From Ignavibacteriales bacterium (GTDB lineage Bacteria > Bacteroidota > Ignavibacteria > Ignavibacteriales > Melioribacteraceae): a stretch of 64,000 nucleotides of DNA. The notes beneath the pieces are model-generated. The model worked only from the letters and a program-made list of their open reading frames with translations. It had not been told where the DNA came from and did no database searches. This document shows, piece after piece, positions 56,181 to 64,000 of the stretch; within the stretch, counting starts at the first letter, position 1, and every line of letters begins with the position of its first letter. Made by a program: the position numbers and the translations under genes. The stretch lies in NCBI GenBank assembly GCA_020635285.1, contig JACKAB010000007.1, positions 1 to 64,000 of the forward strand, in the 5' to 3' direction.

Positions 56181-57239
56181 ATGCCAAAAACAAACCCCTT
56201 TGAAAATAGTATTTATATAAGACCTAAAAATTATTGCAAGCAAGAAAATAATTTTAATAGATTATTAGAAGCATTAACTGAAAATCAATTTATAAATGTT
56301 AATGCAGAGTATGGAATAGGAAAGGCCACATCTGTAAAAACCTTATTTTACTATTTAGAAAAAGAAAACAAAGCAAAAACTTTTTTTATTAATATTGATA
56401 AAACAGAAAGCATTGATGATTTTTTTATACTTTTTGTAAATTCTATTATTAAACAGCTAAGTGAAGAACACATTGAAAAAATTAAAAATCAATTTGCAGA
56501 AAAGATAAGCTCAGAAAATGCAATTCAATTTACAAATAAACAAACCTCGTTAGAAGAGGCCACATTTTATTTTGAAGAGATTTTGAATTACGTTCAAACT
56601 AATTTTGCAAAGGCAATAATTGCAATTGATGAATTTCATCAAGCAAAAAATTATCCGGAGAAAAATCCATTATCATCTATAAAATCAGCACTTGCCAGAT
56701 TTACAAATATACAGGTACTTTTTATTTCGTCTACCAATTTATCCAAAACTTTAAAAACAAAATCACTCTTAATAGTAAAACCAGACGAAGATATTTACAA
56801 AAATTTTATCAAGAAGAAATTCAAAAAAAGTAAAATTAAGATTGATACTAAAGGTTTAGATAAATTATTCTTGCTCTCAAAAGGCAAACCATATTATGTT
56901 CAATTAATTTCGAGTAGATTGTTTGAACAAAGCAAAAAAGAAATAAACGAACAAATAGTAGATGAAACATTTGCAAAAATTTTAAATGAAAGCAACTCTT
57001 CTTTTTTTATGATTAAGAATTTACTAACTCCATATCAACTAAAATTATTAAGAGCTATTGCAAAACAGAATATAGCAAAGCAAGTTACTTCTGCATCATT
57101 TATTAATAAAAATAACCTCAATGCGCCAAGCTCAGTAAAGACAGCACTTACATCTCTTCTTGAAAAAGAATTAATTGTCAGGGAAAAAAACTCCTATCAA
57201 ATCTCAAATATGATTCTAAACTTTTGGCTGACAGACTAA
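56181..57239 (+). CDS. AAA-type (STAND/ORC-like) ATPase with winged-helix tail
   Basis: An intact 352-residue soluble protein. The P-loop region reads NVNAEYGIGKATSVKTLFYY, in which Lys of GIGK is followed by Ala instead of Ser/Thr, so nucleotide binding may be weak. Walker B is AKAIIAIDEFHQAKN, sensor 1 lies in LFISSTN, and a lid domain follows. The C-terminal third (PYQLKLLRAIAKQN, SASFINKNNLNAPSSVKTAL, LVREKNSYQISNMILNFWL) is a winged helix, as in archaeal-type ATPases and ORC/Cdc6-like proteins. Such proteins often belong to mobile or stress functions, but no partner gene is adjacent. Confidence 0.8.
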   Translation: MPKTNPFENSIYIRPKNYCKQENNFNRLLEALTENQFINVNAEYGIGKATSVKTLFYYLEKENKAKTFFINIDKTESIDDFFILFVNSIIKQLSEEHIEKIKNQFAEKISSENAIQFTNKQTSLEEATFYFEEILNYVQTNFAKAIIAIDEFHQAKNYPEKNPLSSIKSALARFTNIQVLFISSTNLSKTLKTKSLLIVKPDEDIYKNFIKKKFKKSKIKIDTKGLDKLFLLSKGKPYYVQLISSRLFEQSKKEINEQIVDETFAKILNESNSSFFMIKNLLTPYQLKLLRAIAKQNIAKQVTSASFINKNNLNAPSSVKTALTSLLEKELIVREKNSYQISNMILNFWLTD

Positions 57240-57347
57240 AAGAACCTTTCCATTAATTTGTTTCAATAAAAGGGACAATTAGACTAAATTATTTTCGCCT
57301 CTGTTCGACAATGAATTGAAAGATTTATGAATGGTTAAGGAACTAAA

Positions 57348-59867
57348 ATGTCAAATAATATAAAAACAAATTACTTTAAATCGTTAAAATTTAAATTATC
57401 CGCACCAATTTTTTTAGGTTCAGTTATAATAACTTTAGCGGTATCCCTCTTTTCGTATTATAGTATTTCAACTGACTTGGATGAAAATGTCCAGAAGAAT
57501 TTTACAGTTTTTGAAAAAATGTTTTCTGATCAAATTAAAGCAAAAGAAAACGACGTTATTATGACGATGCAAATGATGTTGAATAATGATACTCTAGTTT
57601 CCAAATTTGAAAGTGGAGACAGAGATGGATTAAAAAATATGCTGCTTGACTTGTATGTTAATAAATTACAAAAAGAACACGATGTCGTTCAGCTTCAATT
57701 TCATACGCCACCAGCAAAATCCTTTCTTAGATTGCACAAACCCGAAAAATTCGGTGACGATCTGTCTTCGTTTAGAGAAACGGTGGTTTCTGCAAACTTA
57801 AATAAAAAAATTGTATCTGGAATAGAAGTTGGAAGAGGTGGACCTGGATTGCGAGTTGTATTTCCAGTAGCAAAAAATGGCAATCATATTGGAACTGTAG
57901 AGTTTGGGCTTGGAATAGGAAATATTATTAATGGTATAAATAGAGCATTAAAAATTGATTATGCAATTGGAATTAAAAAAGAAGTATTTGAAAAAGCAAA
58001 ACGCTTTGAGGATAAACAATCTGATGTTATAAATAGTGACGTAATTTTTTATGAATTTTCAGATGCAAGCTTAAAGCAGATGATTGCTAAAAAAAGTTTA
58101 AATAGCGAGATTCAAAAATTTGAATCAAATGATAAAAACTTTGCTTCATATTCTTTTCCAATAACAGATTATGCAAATAATGAAGTGGGTTTTATTGTTC
58201 TTTATAGAGACATTACAAAGAATGTTAACGCAATGTATTCCTCTTTATTATTTAGCATTCTTATAATTTTAGGTTTATCAACAATGGTTTCAACAGCCCT
58301 TACTTGGTTGATGAGAACTAAGGTTGTTAAACCTATAGAAGTTATGAGTGAAGCAGCAAACTTGTTCTCTTCCGGAAATAAAAATGTAAACTTTGAAATA
58401 AACTCCAATGATGAACTTGGTGTTTTATCTAGAAGCTTAAAAAACATGGCTGTTAAAATTAATACTCAATTACAATACTTAGATAATTTGCCAACCCCTG
58501 TTACAATTATTGATAAAGATTTTAAAGTACAGTATATAAATAATGCGGCAGCTTCATTTTCAGGAATAAAACAAAACGATGCAATTGGTAAGCAATGTAA
58601 TAGCTTATTTGATACGCCTCATTGTGGTACTGAAAATTGCGGTTGTCTAAAAGCAATGGAATTAGGAAAATCAGTTACGTCCGAAACCATTTCTTCCTCA
58701 AACCTACAGAAACGACAAATCATTTATACTGGCGCACCAATTAGAAATGATAAGGGTGAAATTATAGGCGCTTTAGAATCAACAGCGGAAGTGACCGATA
58801 TAAAAGATAAAGAAAAATATCTCGCAAGAAGTACGCAGAGATTATTGTTGGGAATGGATAGATTTGCAAGCGGAGATTTAACTGTTAATGTTAAACCCGA
58901 AATTGATGATGATGAAATTGGAAACTTGTTTAATGGATTTAATAATGCTGTTAAGAATATTAGAAACCTTGTTTATAGTCTGTCGGATGCAATTGCCGCA
59001 ACTGCAAGTGCAAGTGCGCAAATTTCATCGAGTGCAGAGGAGCTTGCTGCTGGCTCGCAAGAACAAAGTTCTCAAACAAATGAAGTTGCAAGTGCCGTTG
59101 AAGAAATGGCAGTTACTGTAGTTGAAACCACAAAAAATGTTACAATTGCTGCAGATGCAGCAAAAGACGCTGGCTTTACGGCATCAGAAGGTGGAAAGGT
59201 TATCCAAAATACAATTATAGGAATAGAAAACATTTCTGAAGTTGTAACTGCAGCTGCTTCTGCAGTTGAGTTGTTGGGCAATAGCAGTGAAAAGATTGGT
59301 GAAATTATTGAGGTAATTGATGATATTGCTGGTCAAACAAATTTACTTGCACTAAATGCAGCAATAGAAGCAGCAAGAGCCGGAGAACACGGCAGAGGCT
59401 TTGCTGTTGTTGCTGATGAGGTTGGAAAACTTGCGGAAAGAACAATAACTGCAACAAAAGAAATTGCAGAAACTATTCAAAAGATTCAAGTTGAAACTGT
59501 AAAAGCGGTTGAATCAATTCGTAAAGGAAAAGAAGAAGCAGCAAAAGGGAAAGATTTTGCAAGCGAGGCGAGTTATTCTTTAGAAATGATAATATTAAAA
59601 ACGGATGCTGTGATTGAACAAATAAACCAAGTTGCAACTGCTAGCGAGCAGCAATCAACAACTGCAGAACAAGTAAGTAAAAATATTGATATTATTAATT
59701 CGGTTAGTCAAGAATCAGCTAACGGAGTTAGACAAATAGCGGGTGCTGCAGAAGACTTGAATAGACTCACAGAACAACTTCAAGAATTGGTTCTAAAATT
59801 TAATATACATGAAAGCATATCTACAGAAGAATATTCATATAAAAAAAATAAAGAAATATATGCTTAA
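57348..59867 (+). CDS. Methyl-accepting chemotaxis protein with CACHE, HAMP and PAS domains
   Basis: An intact 839-residue chemoreceptor. Membrane helices lie at about 16-36 and 298-318, bracketing a periplasmic CACHE-like sensor (VQLQFHTPPAKSFLRLHKPE, GRGGPGLRVVFPVAKNGNHI). A HAMP domain follows (about 318-370), then a PAS domain (about 378-490) with a cysteine-rich stretch (Cys in KQCNSLFDTPHCGTENCGC), a second HAMP-like segment, and the signalling domain with the hairpin tip DIAGQTNLLALNAAIEAARA, GEHGRGFAVVADEVGKLAER. No C-terminal NWETF-type pentapeptide is present. No che genes are nearby. Confidence 0.93.
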   Translation: MSNNIKTNYFKSLKFKLSAPIFLGSVIITLAVSLFSYYSISTDLDENVQKNFTVFEKMFSDQIKAKENDVIMTMQMMLNNDTLVSKFESGDRDGLKNMLLDLYVNKLQKEHDVVQLQFHTPPAKSFLRLHKPEKFGDDLSSFRETVVSANLNKKIVSGIEVGRGGPGLRVVFPVAKNGNHIGTVEFGLGIGNIINGINRALKIDYAIGIKKEVFEKAKRFEDKQSDVINSDVIFYEFSDASLKQMIAKKSLNSEIQKFESNDKNFASYSFPITDYANNEVGFIVLYRDITKNVNAMYSSLLFSILIILGLSTMVSTALTWLMRTKVVKPIEVMSEAANLFSSGNKNVNFEINSNDELGVLSRSLKNMAVKINTQLQYLDNLPTPVTIIDKDFKVQYINNAAASFSGIKQNDAIGKQCNSLFDTPHCGTENCGCLKAMELGKSVTSETISSSNLQKRQIIYTGAPIRNDKGEIIGALESTAEVTDIKDKEKYLARSTQRLLLGMDRFASGDLTVNVKPEIDDDEIGNLFNGFNNAVKNIRNLVYSLSDAIAATASASAQISSSAEELAAGSQEQSSQTNEVASAVEEMAVTVVETTKNVTIAADAAKDAGFTASEGGKVIQNTIIGIENISEVVTAAASAVELLGNSSEKIGEIIEVIDDIAGQTNLLALNAAIEAARAGEHGRGFAVVADEVGKLAERTITATKEIAETIQKIQVETVKAVESIRKGKEEAAKGKDFASEASYSLEMIILKTDAVIEQINQVATASEQQSTTAEQVSKNIDIINSVSQESANGVRQIAGAAEDLNRLTEQLQELVLKFNIHESISTEEYSYKKNKEIYA

Positions 59868-59873
59868 ATAATT

Positions 59874-59907
59874 ACAGCTCATTATTTTTTAATGAGCTGT
59901 TTTTTTC
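59874..59907 (+). terminator. Rho-independent terminator after MCP
   Basis: ACAGCTCATTA (59874-59884) pairs with TAATGAGCTGT (59890-59900) and runs into TTTTTT, seven bases after the receptor stop codon. Confidence 0.92.
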
Positions 59908-60099
59908 ATTCTTAAAATCACATTAAAATTTTCTGCATTTAATAATTACTCAAATCACTTCGTTCGCATATTGTCATCTTGATATCTAAAAATGAACTAA
60001 TTTAATTTTCTAAGCTAAAATTTTACACTTTTGTTTTTAATCTCTGTTATTGTAATTTACCTTTTAGAAACGCTAATTTTTTTTATACTTGGAAAAGAT

Positions 60100-60533
60100 A
60101 TGAAATACAACTTCAATGAATCAATAGGTTTTATTATTGTTAAGGCGGGTAGACTAATAGAGAACAAAATGCGTTATAATTTTGAAAAAGAGGGAATCAA
60201 AATAACTCCTCAACAATGGTCGGTTCTTACATACCTTTGGAATGAAGACGGAATATCACAGCAGAATTTAGCAGATGCATTTTCAAAAGATAAAACAAGT
60301 ATGACCAGGTTATTGAATAATATGGAAAAAAACGAGTTGATTAGCCGCAAGCAGGATGAGGATGATAAGAGAAACAAGAAAATTTATCTGACATTTAAAT
60401 CTAGATTATTAAAAAAGATTCAATAAAAGTAGCTGAAAAAACTTTAATAGAAACTTTGATTGGTATAGATAACAAAGATTTGAAACTTGGCAAAAAAGTT
60501 TTGAAACAGATAAATAAAAATTTGGAAAACTAG
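60100..60533 (+). CDS. MarR-family transcriptional regulator (one frameshift)
   Basis: The ATG at 60100, preceded by GGAAAAGAT, fits better than the upstream in-frame hydrophobic extension. The DNA-binding domain is clear: ITPQQWSVLTYLWNEDGISQ, QNLADAFSKDKTSMTRLLNN, ELISRKQDEDDKRNKKIYLT. The frame ends early at FKSRLLKKIQ. Dropping one base near 60410 lets it continue SIKVAEKTLIETLIGIDNKD, LKLGKKVLKQINKNLEN, stopping at 60533, the usual 144-residue length. No adjacent co-directional target gene is obvious. Confidence 0.82.
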
Positions 60534-60548
60534 TGTTCACCAAATTAT

Positions 60549-61148
60549 TTACCAAGCATAACCAATGTCAAATCTAACTGCCGGCACTGAACCACTATAA
60601 TTTCCGAAGTCATTATCAATATCATCAACAGAACCGGTATAATAATCAAATCCAATACCCAAACCAATTGCAAAATCATCACCTGGAAACCATTGCCAAC
60701 CAACCAAAGCGCCTAATGAAAAAGCAGACACACTTGAATTACTATTGTTTACTGTTAAATTATTATAAGAAATATTTGGGGCAACATAGAAACCGCGTAA
60801 AGTTTTTCCAGATGGATAAATTCGAGCTTCAGCATTTACTCCAAATCCGCCGAGTCCACCAATAGTAGGTATTTGAATTCCGCCACCTAAGGCAACTTTA
60901 TCAGAGACTTTATGAAAATAAGTTAGGTTATAGAAAATGAAAAATTTTAATGGATTAATCACAATCATATCTGCTCTTGGAGTAATATCTTCGGAGGTGG
61001 TAATTATTGTGGATTCAGTATAAACAGTATCCCCACTAGCTGTAACGGTTTTCTTTTTTTCTTCAGTTTTAACTTGCGCGTTAATAACTAGAGTTGAAAA
61101 AATGAGAATAACACAAATTGATTTTAAAGAATTCATAGCGTCTCCCAT
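60549..61148 (-). CDS. Outer-membrane beta-barrel-like secreted protein
   Basis: A 199-residue protein with a signal peptide (SLKSICVILIFSTLVINAQ). The mature part has barrel-like strands (KVALGGGIQIPTIGGLGGFG, VNAEARIYPSG, GFYVAPNISYNNLTV, FSLGALVGWQWFPGDDFAIG) and ends PAVRFDIGYAW, a closing strand with a C-terminal aromatic. The start may be at the second Met (61136), as MGDAM precedes the signal. Outer-membrane location is likely and function unknown. It converges with the MarR gene 15 bases away. Confidence 0.72.
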   Translation of the reverse strand: MGDAMNSLKSICVILIFSTLVINAQVKTEEKKKTVTASGDTVYTESTIITTSEDITPRADMIVINPLKFFIFYNLTYFHKVSDKVALGGGIQIPTIGGLGGFGVNAEARIYPSGKTLRGFYVAPNISYNNLTVNNSNSSVSAFSLGALVGWQWFPGDDFAIGLGIGFDYYTGSVDDIDNDFGNYSGSVPAVRFDIGYAW

Positions 61149-61310
61149 ATTTTATTGCCAAATAATAGAAATTAATCAACATTAAACATACCAGTTTTAT
61201 TTGATTGATATCAAATAAATTAAGTGAAAGTTAGAAAATGTAGTAGTCTTTTCTGTGCAAAAATGAATATTAAAACGGAATGTTGAATAAATGACCTGTT
61301 ACTAAGAAGG

Positions 61311-61339
61311 AAGCAGTCAGACATTTTGCCTGACTGCTT
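61311..61339 (-). terminator. Hairpin after the DinB-family gene
   Basis: AAGCAGTCAG (61311-61320) pairs perfectly with CTGACTGCTT (61330-61339), beginning four bases past the stop of the minus-strand gene at 61344. The trailing T tract is poor on that strand but the stem is strong. Confidence 0.65.
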
Positions 61340-61343
61340 TAAA

Positions 61344-61916
61344 TTATTTTTCTTTTTCAGACCAAGGCGGAACTACTCCGTTTGATCTTGCATAAACAAT
61401 TAACTGACCTAAATGTTCATGATAATGATTATGGATTATTAAAATCATATTTCTCAGAGTTAGCTCACCAAAAGGAGCTTTAACTATTTCTTCATAATTT
61501 GCAGTATCATAAGACTTAAGAAATTTTTTAACAGATTCGAACGATTCTTTTAATGTTTTCAAAATCTCATCTTTTTTTATTAAGGTTTTTTCTAATTCCC
61601 AATTTATATTACTTGGCATTTCAGCACCCATCATAGAAGGAATTCCGTAACTAGCGGTAATAACATGAACAATTTGTTCGCCGGTTGAACGAACACCTTC
61701 AGTTGGTCGCCAGCTGTATTTATCTTCAGGAATAGCTTCAGCCAAGCTTATAATTCTTCCTTCCATAAATTCAGTTTGATCCAACATTAATTGAATAAAC
61801 GGGTCAAGAGTTGAATCAGATTTTTCATGATGGTCTCCAATATGACTTGCAAATACCGGGTTTAACATTACTAAAGTTAAAATCCCAACACAAAAATATA
61901 TATAAGATTTTTTCAT
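61344..61916 (-). CDS. Secreted DinB-family (YfiT-like) protein
   Basis: A 190-residue protein with a signal peptide (SYIYFCVGILTLVMLNPVFA). The mature four-helix domain carries the DinB metal pattern: KYSWRPTEGVRSTGEQIVHV in the early part and LIIHNHYHEHLGQLIVYARS near the end, with the histidines positioned as metal ligands. Most DinB/YfiT proteins are cytoplasmic and some use bacillithiol or mycothiol, so an exported form is less usual. It is intact and transcribed divergently from the TetR gene. Confidence 0.85.
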   Translation of the reverse strand: MKKSYIYFCVGILTLVMLNPVFASHIGDHHEKSDSTLDPFIQLMLDQTEFMEGRIISLAEAIPEDKYSWRPTEGVRSTGEQIVHVITASYGIPSMMGAEMPSNINWELEKTLIKKDEILKTLKESFESVKKFLKSYDTANYEEIVKAPFGELTLRNMILIIHNHYHEHLGQLIVYARSNGVVPPWSEKEK

Positions 61917-62016
61917 AATCCCTCTTTTGGTTAATTAAATAAATTGTTATCTCAAATAAGATAACAAGCGACAAGGTCTGATTCAAGAATAAAAATATCA
62001 TTATGTTAAAAAAGAC

Positions 62017-62045
62017 TTGACAATAAATGAACAATCATTTATTTT
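62017..62045 (+). promoter_or_regulatory. Sigma70-type promoter of tetR
   Basis: TTGACA (62017-62022), 17-base spacer and TATTTT (62040-62045) lie six bases before the tetR start, with a long inverted repeat filling the spacer. Confidence 0.7.
62023..62042. promoter_or_regulatory. Inverted repeat ATAAATGA-N4-TCATTTAT, probable TetR operator
   Basis: Perfect 8-base arms with a 4-base spacer lie between the -35 and -10 boxes of the tetR promoter. A related repeat occurs at 62641-62660 before the MBL gene, which supports repression of both by this TetR. Confidence 0.7.
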
Positions 62046-62050
62046 AGAGT

Positions 62051-62623
62051 ATGAGAATAAAAGATTTACACAAACAAGAAGCTATAATTGAAGCCACGGT
62101 AGAATTAGTAAATGAAATTGGATTTGTTTCAAGTTCCGTTTCTAAAATTGCAAAAAAGGCAAATGTTTCTCCAGCAACCTTGTACATTTATTACAAAAAC
62201 AAAGAAGATTTACTTGTTTCTACTTACATAGAAATAAAGAAAAAAATGAGTCTGGCTTTATTAAATAATTTTGATGAAGCGAAACCATTCAGAGATATTT
62301 TGCAAAATTTTTGGAATAACGGGTTTGAGTTTGTTCAGCAAAATAAAGGTTTGTTTCAATATGCCGAGCAATTTTCCAGTTCTCCCTATTCTGATTTAAT
62401 TGATAACAAAGTAATAGAAAAGCATTTTGAACCTATGTATAAAGTTTTGCAAAATGGAATAGACCAAAAAGTAATAAAAGATGTTCCATTTGACATTCTT
62501 TCTACCTTTATTTTTTATCCCATTCTAGTTTTATCAAACCCCAAATTGTGTAAAACTGTTAAACTAAACAAATCATCAATAAAGGTGTCGTTTAACTTAG
62601 CTTGGGATGCGATTAAGTTGTAA
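62051..62623 (+). CDS. TetR-family transcriptional repressor
   Basis: A 190-residue regulator with the TetR helix-turn-helix (AIIEATVELVNEIGFVSSSV, SKIAKKANVSPATLYIYYKN). The C-terminal domain (LQNFWNNGFEFVQQNKGLFQ, YAEQFSSSPYSDLIDNKVIE) is of the group that resembles the TetR at 18116 in length but not in detail. Its promoter contains a perfect operator-like repeat. It likely controls itself and the MBL-fold gene downstream, and possibly the SDR gene that follows. Confidence 0.9.
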   Translation: MRIKDLHKQEAIIEATVELVNEIGFVSSSVSKIAKKANVSPATLYIYYKNKEDLLVSTYIEIKKKMSLALLNNFDEAKPFRDILQNFWNNGFEFVQQNKGLFQYAEQFSSSPYSDLIDNKVIEKHFEPMYKVLQNGIDQKVIKDVPFDILSTFIFYPILVLSNPKLCKTVKLNKSSIKVSFNLAWDAIKL

Positions 62624-62640
62624 AAAATTTTAAATAATAA

Positions 62641-62660
62641 TTAAACGAATATTCATTTAT
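62641..62660. promoter_or_regulatory. Inverted repeat TTAAACGA-N4-TCATTTAT before the MBL gene
   Basis: The right arm is identical to the tetR operator at 62023-62042 and the left arm matches at 6 of 8 bases, with the same 4-base spacer. It lies 12 bases before the MBL-fold start. Confidence 0.55.
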
Positions 62661-62672
62661 AGAAAGAAATAT

Positions 62673-63830
62673 ATGAAGAAAAGATTTATCAGTATCATAA
62701 AAAAAGGAACCATTGTCTTGTTAGGGCTTGTTCTAATAGGAATGCTTTTTGCTCAATCATGTTCATCATCATCGTATAGTAATAAGGACGTAAAAATGGA
62801 AAAAATAGAAAATTCAAAACAATATAAAGATGGAAAATTTATTAATTATAAAGTTAATCCGGATAATATGATGAATATCGCTAAAATGATACCAACAGCT
62901 TGGGATTTTTTAGTTACAGATAATGATAGAAAGCCAGATAAAAAATTACCGACACAAAGAATTGATTTTGAACAAATTAAAAATGCAAAGGATAATGAAC
63001 TAAAAGTGACCTGGGTTGGTCACTCATCACAAATAATTAATTTTGATGGAAAAATTATTTTAACAGATCCAGTCTATGATAATAAAACAGTTTTTATGGG
63101 TCCATCAAGATATAATGGAGACGTTCCATTAAGTTTGGATGAAATTCCTGAAATTGATTTGGTTCTTATCTCTCACAATCATTATGATCATTTCAATTCA
63201 ATGACACTTGAGAAAATTCATCCTAAAGTGAAGCAATTTATTGTACCGCTTATGGTTGGCGCTCAATTAGAAAATCTTGGTATTCCAAGAGAAAAAATTA
63301 CGGAATTAGATTGGTGGGATGAAATAACTCCTTTTGATAATTTCTTAATTGCCTTTACCCCAACACAACATTTTTCAGGTAGAGGAATATTTGATAGAGA
63401 TAAAACACTTTGGGGTTCTTATGTTATTCAAGGACCATATCACAAAATATATTTCAGTGGCGACTCAGGGTACTTTGAAGGATTTAAGCAAATAGGCGAT
63501 AAATATGGTCCTTTTGATTATACTTTTATGGAGTGCGGAGCATATAATGAAAAATGGCATTTTGTTCATATGTATCCGGAAGAAACTGTACAAGCACACA
63601 TAGATTTAAAAGGTAAAATTCTTCAGCCAATGCATTGGGGTACTTTTGATTTAGCATTGCATTCTTGGTACGACCCAATGATAAGGGTTGCAAAAGCGGC
63701 TGATAGTTTGGGAATAAAACTTTCTACACCAATAGTTGGAAAAACAATTACAATTAATGAAAACCTAATGACAAAAAGATGGTGGGAAGATGTGATAGGT
63801 TCTGAAAAAATAATAGCAGGTAAAAAGTAA
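62673..63830 (+). CDS. MBL-fold metallohydrolase lipoprotein (NAPE-PLD/UlaG-like)
   Basis: A 385-residue protein with an N-terminal hydrophobic stretch ending in a lipobox (IGMLFAQSC), so it is probably membrane-tethered. The metallo-beta-lactamase metal site is complete: SHNHYDHFNS, a downstream His in TPTQHFSGRG, Asp in YFSGDSGYFEG and His in PMHWGTFDLALHSW. The WVGHSSQIINFDGKIILTDP opening is typical of the NAPE-hydrolysing phospholipase D/UlaG-like group. It may hydrolyse phosphodiester or lactone substrates. It is preceded by a TetR gene and its operator, and followed by an SDR gene. Confidence 0.9.
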   Translation: MKKRFISIIKKGTIVLLGLVLIGMLFAQSCSSSSYSNKDVKMEKIENSKQYKDGKFINYKVNPDNMMNIAKMIPTAWDFLVTDNDRKPDKKLPTQRIDFEQIKNAKDNELKVTWVGHSSQIINFDGKIILTDPVYDNKTVFMGPSRYNGDVPLSLDEIPEIDLVLISHNHYDHFNSMTLEKIHPKVKQFIVPLMVGAQLENLGIPREKITELDWWDEITPFDNFLIAFTPTQHFSGRGIFDRDKTLWGSYVIQGPYHKIYFSGDSGYFEGFKQIGDKYGPFDYTFMECGAYNEKWHFVHMYPEETVQAHIDLKGKILQPMHWGTFDLALHSWYDPMIRVAKAADSLGIKLSTPIVGKTITINENLMTKRWWEDVIGSEKIIAGKK

Positions 63831-63971
63831 AAGGGTAAATGATAAACTAATAAAAAAGAGCGAAAATAAAATAAATTCTTGCTAAGAAGCGGAGCGACAT
63901 GAGCCGATCGCCAATAAAAAAGAATCTAATATTCATTAAATAATAGATATAAAAAAATAACAGGAGATAAA

Positions 63972-64000
63972 ATGGAAAACAAAGTTTGGTTTATAACAGG
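63972..64000 (+). CDS. Start of a short-chain dehydrogenase (SDR), cut by window end
   Basis: Only nine codons are visible (MENKVWFITG). The WFITG start with glycine at this position is the beginning of the SDR nucleotide-binding TGxxxGxG motif. AGGAG lies seven bases upstream of the ATG. A 141-base gap separates it from the MBL gene. Confidence 0.55.

Noticed and set aside
60031..60099. Upstream extension of the MarR frame (start at 60031)
   Set aside because: It adds a very hydrophobic stretch not seen in MarR proteins, and the ATG at 60100 has a better ribosome site.
1..64000. CRISPR array, tRNA, rRNA, insertion sequence or prophage
   Set aside because: I looked for regular spaced repeats, transposase motifs, tRNA-like clover arms and phage structural genes and saw none; a covariance-model search would be needed to exclude small RNAs.

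Overview
The window is strongly AT-rich DNA that looks chromosomal. No rRNA, tRNA, CRISPR array, insertion sequence or phage gene was seen. The repertoire points to a Gram-negative bacterium of the FCB (Bacteroidota/Chlorobi/Ignavibacteria) group, with Ignavibacteriota my best guess: TolC/RND efflux, many signal peptides and lipoproteins, PAS histidine kinases, a secreted BNR/VPS10-type repeat protein, YceI, DUF1684, and an NTT-type transporter with HEAT repeats. The placement is inferred from protein content only.

Layout. 0-9.7 kb: end of a secreted propeller protein (-), nitroreductase (-), broken CoA-transferase and isoaspartyl peptidase genes (-), an unknown protein, a TfoX-N protein, a secreted papain-like peptidase, a small conserved-looking protein, a thioredoxin-like/thioredoxin reductase pair (+), and a BASS-like membrane protein (-). 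9.7-16.3 kb: RND efflux operon (adaptor, pump, TolC, CDF-like protein). 16.4-18 kb: YceI-MarR and an iron-sulfur/CDGSH protein. 18-24.1 kb: TetR-controlled TolC/HlyD/two ABC-2 permeases plus a barrel protein. 24.2-26.6 kb: DUF1569, GH5 and DUF1684 genes. 26.6-40.6 kb: a signalling block on the minus strand, made of a TolC-like gene, seven tandem PhnD-like binding proteins, a HAMP histidine kinase, a REC-PAS-PAS kinase, and then a three-PAS membrane kinase. 40.8-46.2 kb: HAD hydrolase, methyltransferase, another PAS kinase, MsrA, esterase, MsrB. 46.3-54.4 kb: a secreted dikinase of glucan-water-dikinase domain order, an SxxK serine hydrolase, a convergent NTT-HEAT transporter, and a second SxxK hydrolase. 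54.6-64 kb: barrel and secreted proteins, an AAA ATPase, a chemoreceptor, MarR, DinB, and a TetR with an MBL-fold lipoprotein, then the start of an SDR gene.

Two regions stand out. The first is the tandem array of seven PhnD-like proteins with kinases and no transporter permease or ATPase; it looks like an expanded set of extracytoplasmic sensory proteins feeding a phosphorelay. The second is the 46-54 kb cluster, where an ATP-using enzyme carries a signal peptide next to a nucleotide-transporter-like protein. This raises the possibility of phosphoryl transfer outside the cytoplasm.

Many genes are interrupted by single-base indels, mostly in A or T runs, while long stretches elsewhere are intact. 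I read most of these as likely sequence errors, but one (the amber codon in the fourth binding protein) is an in-frame stop. Interrupted genes are given as one span each, with the frame changes described.
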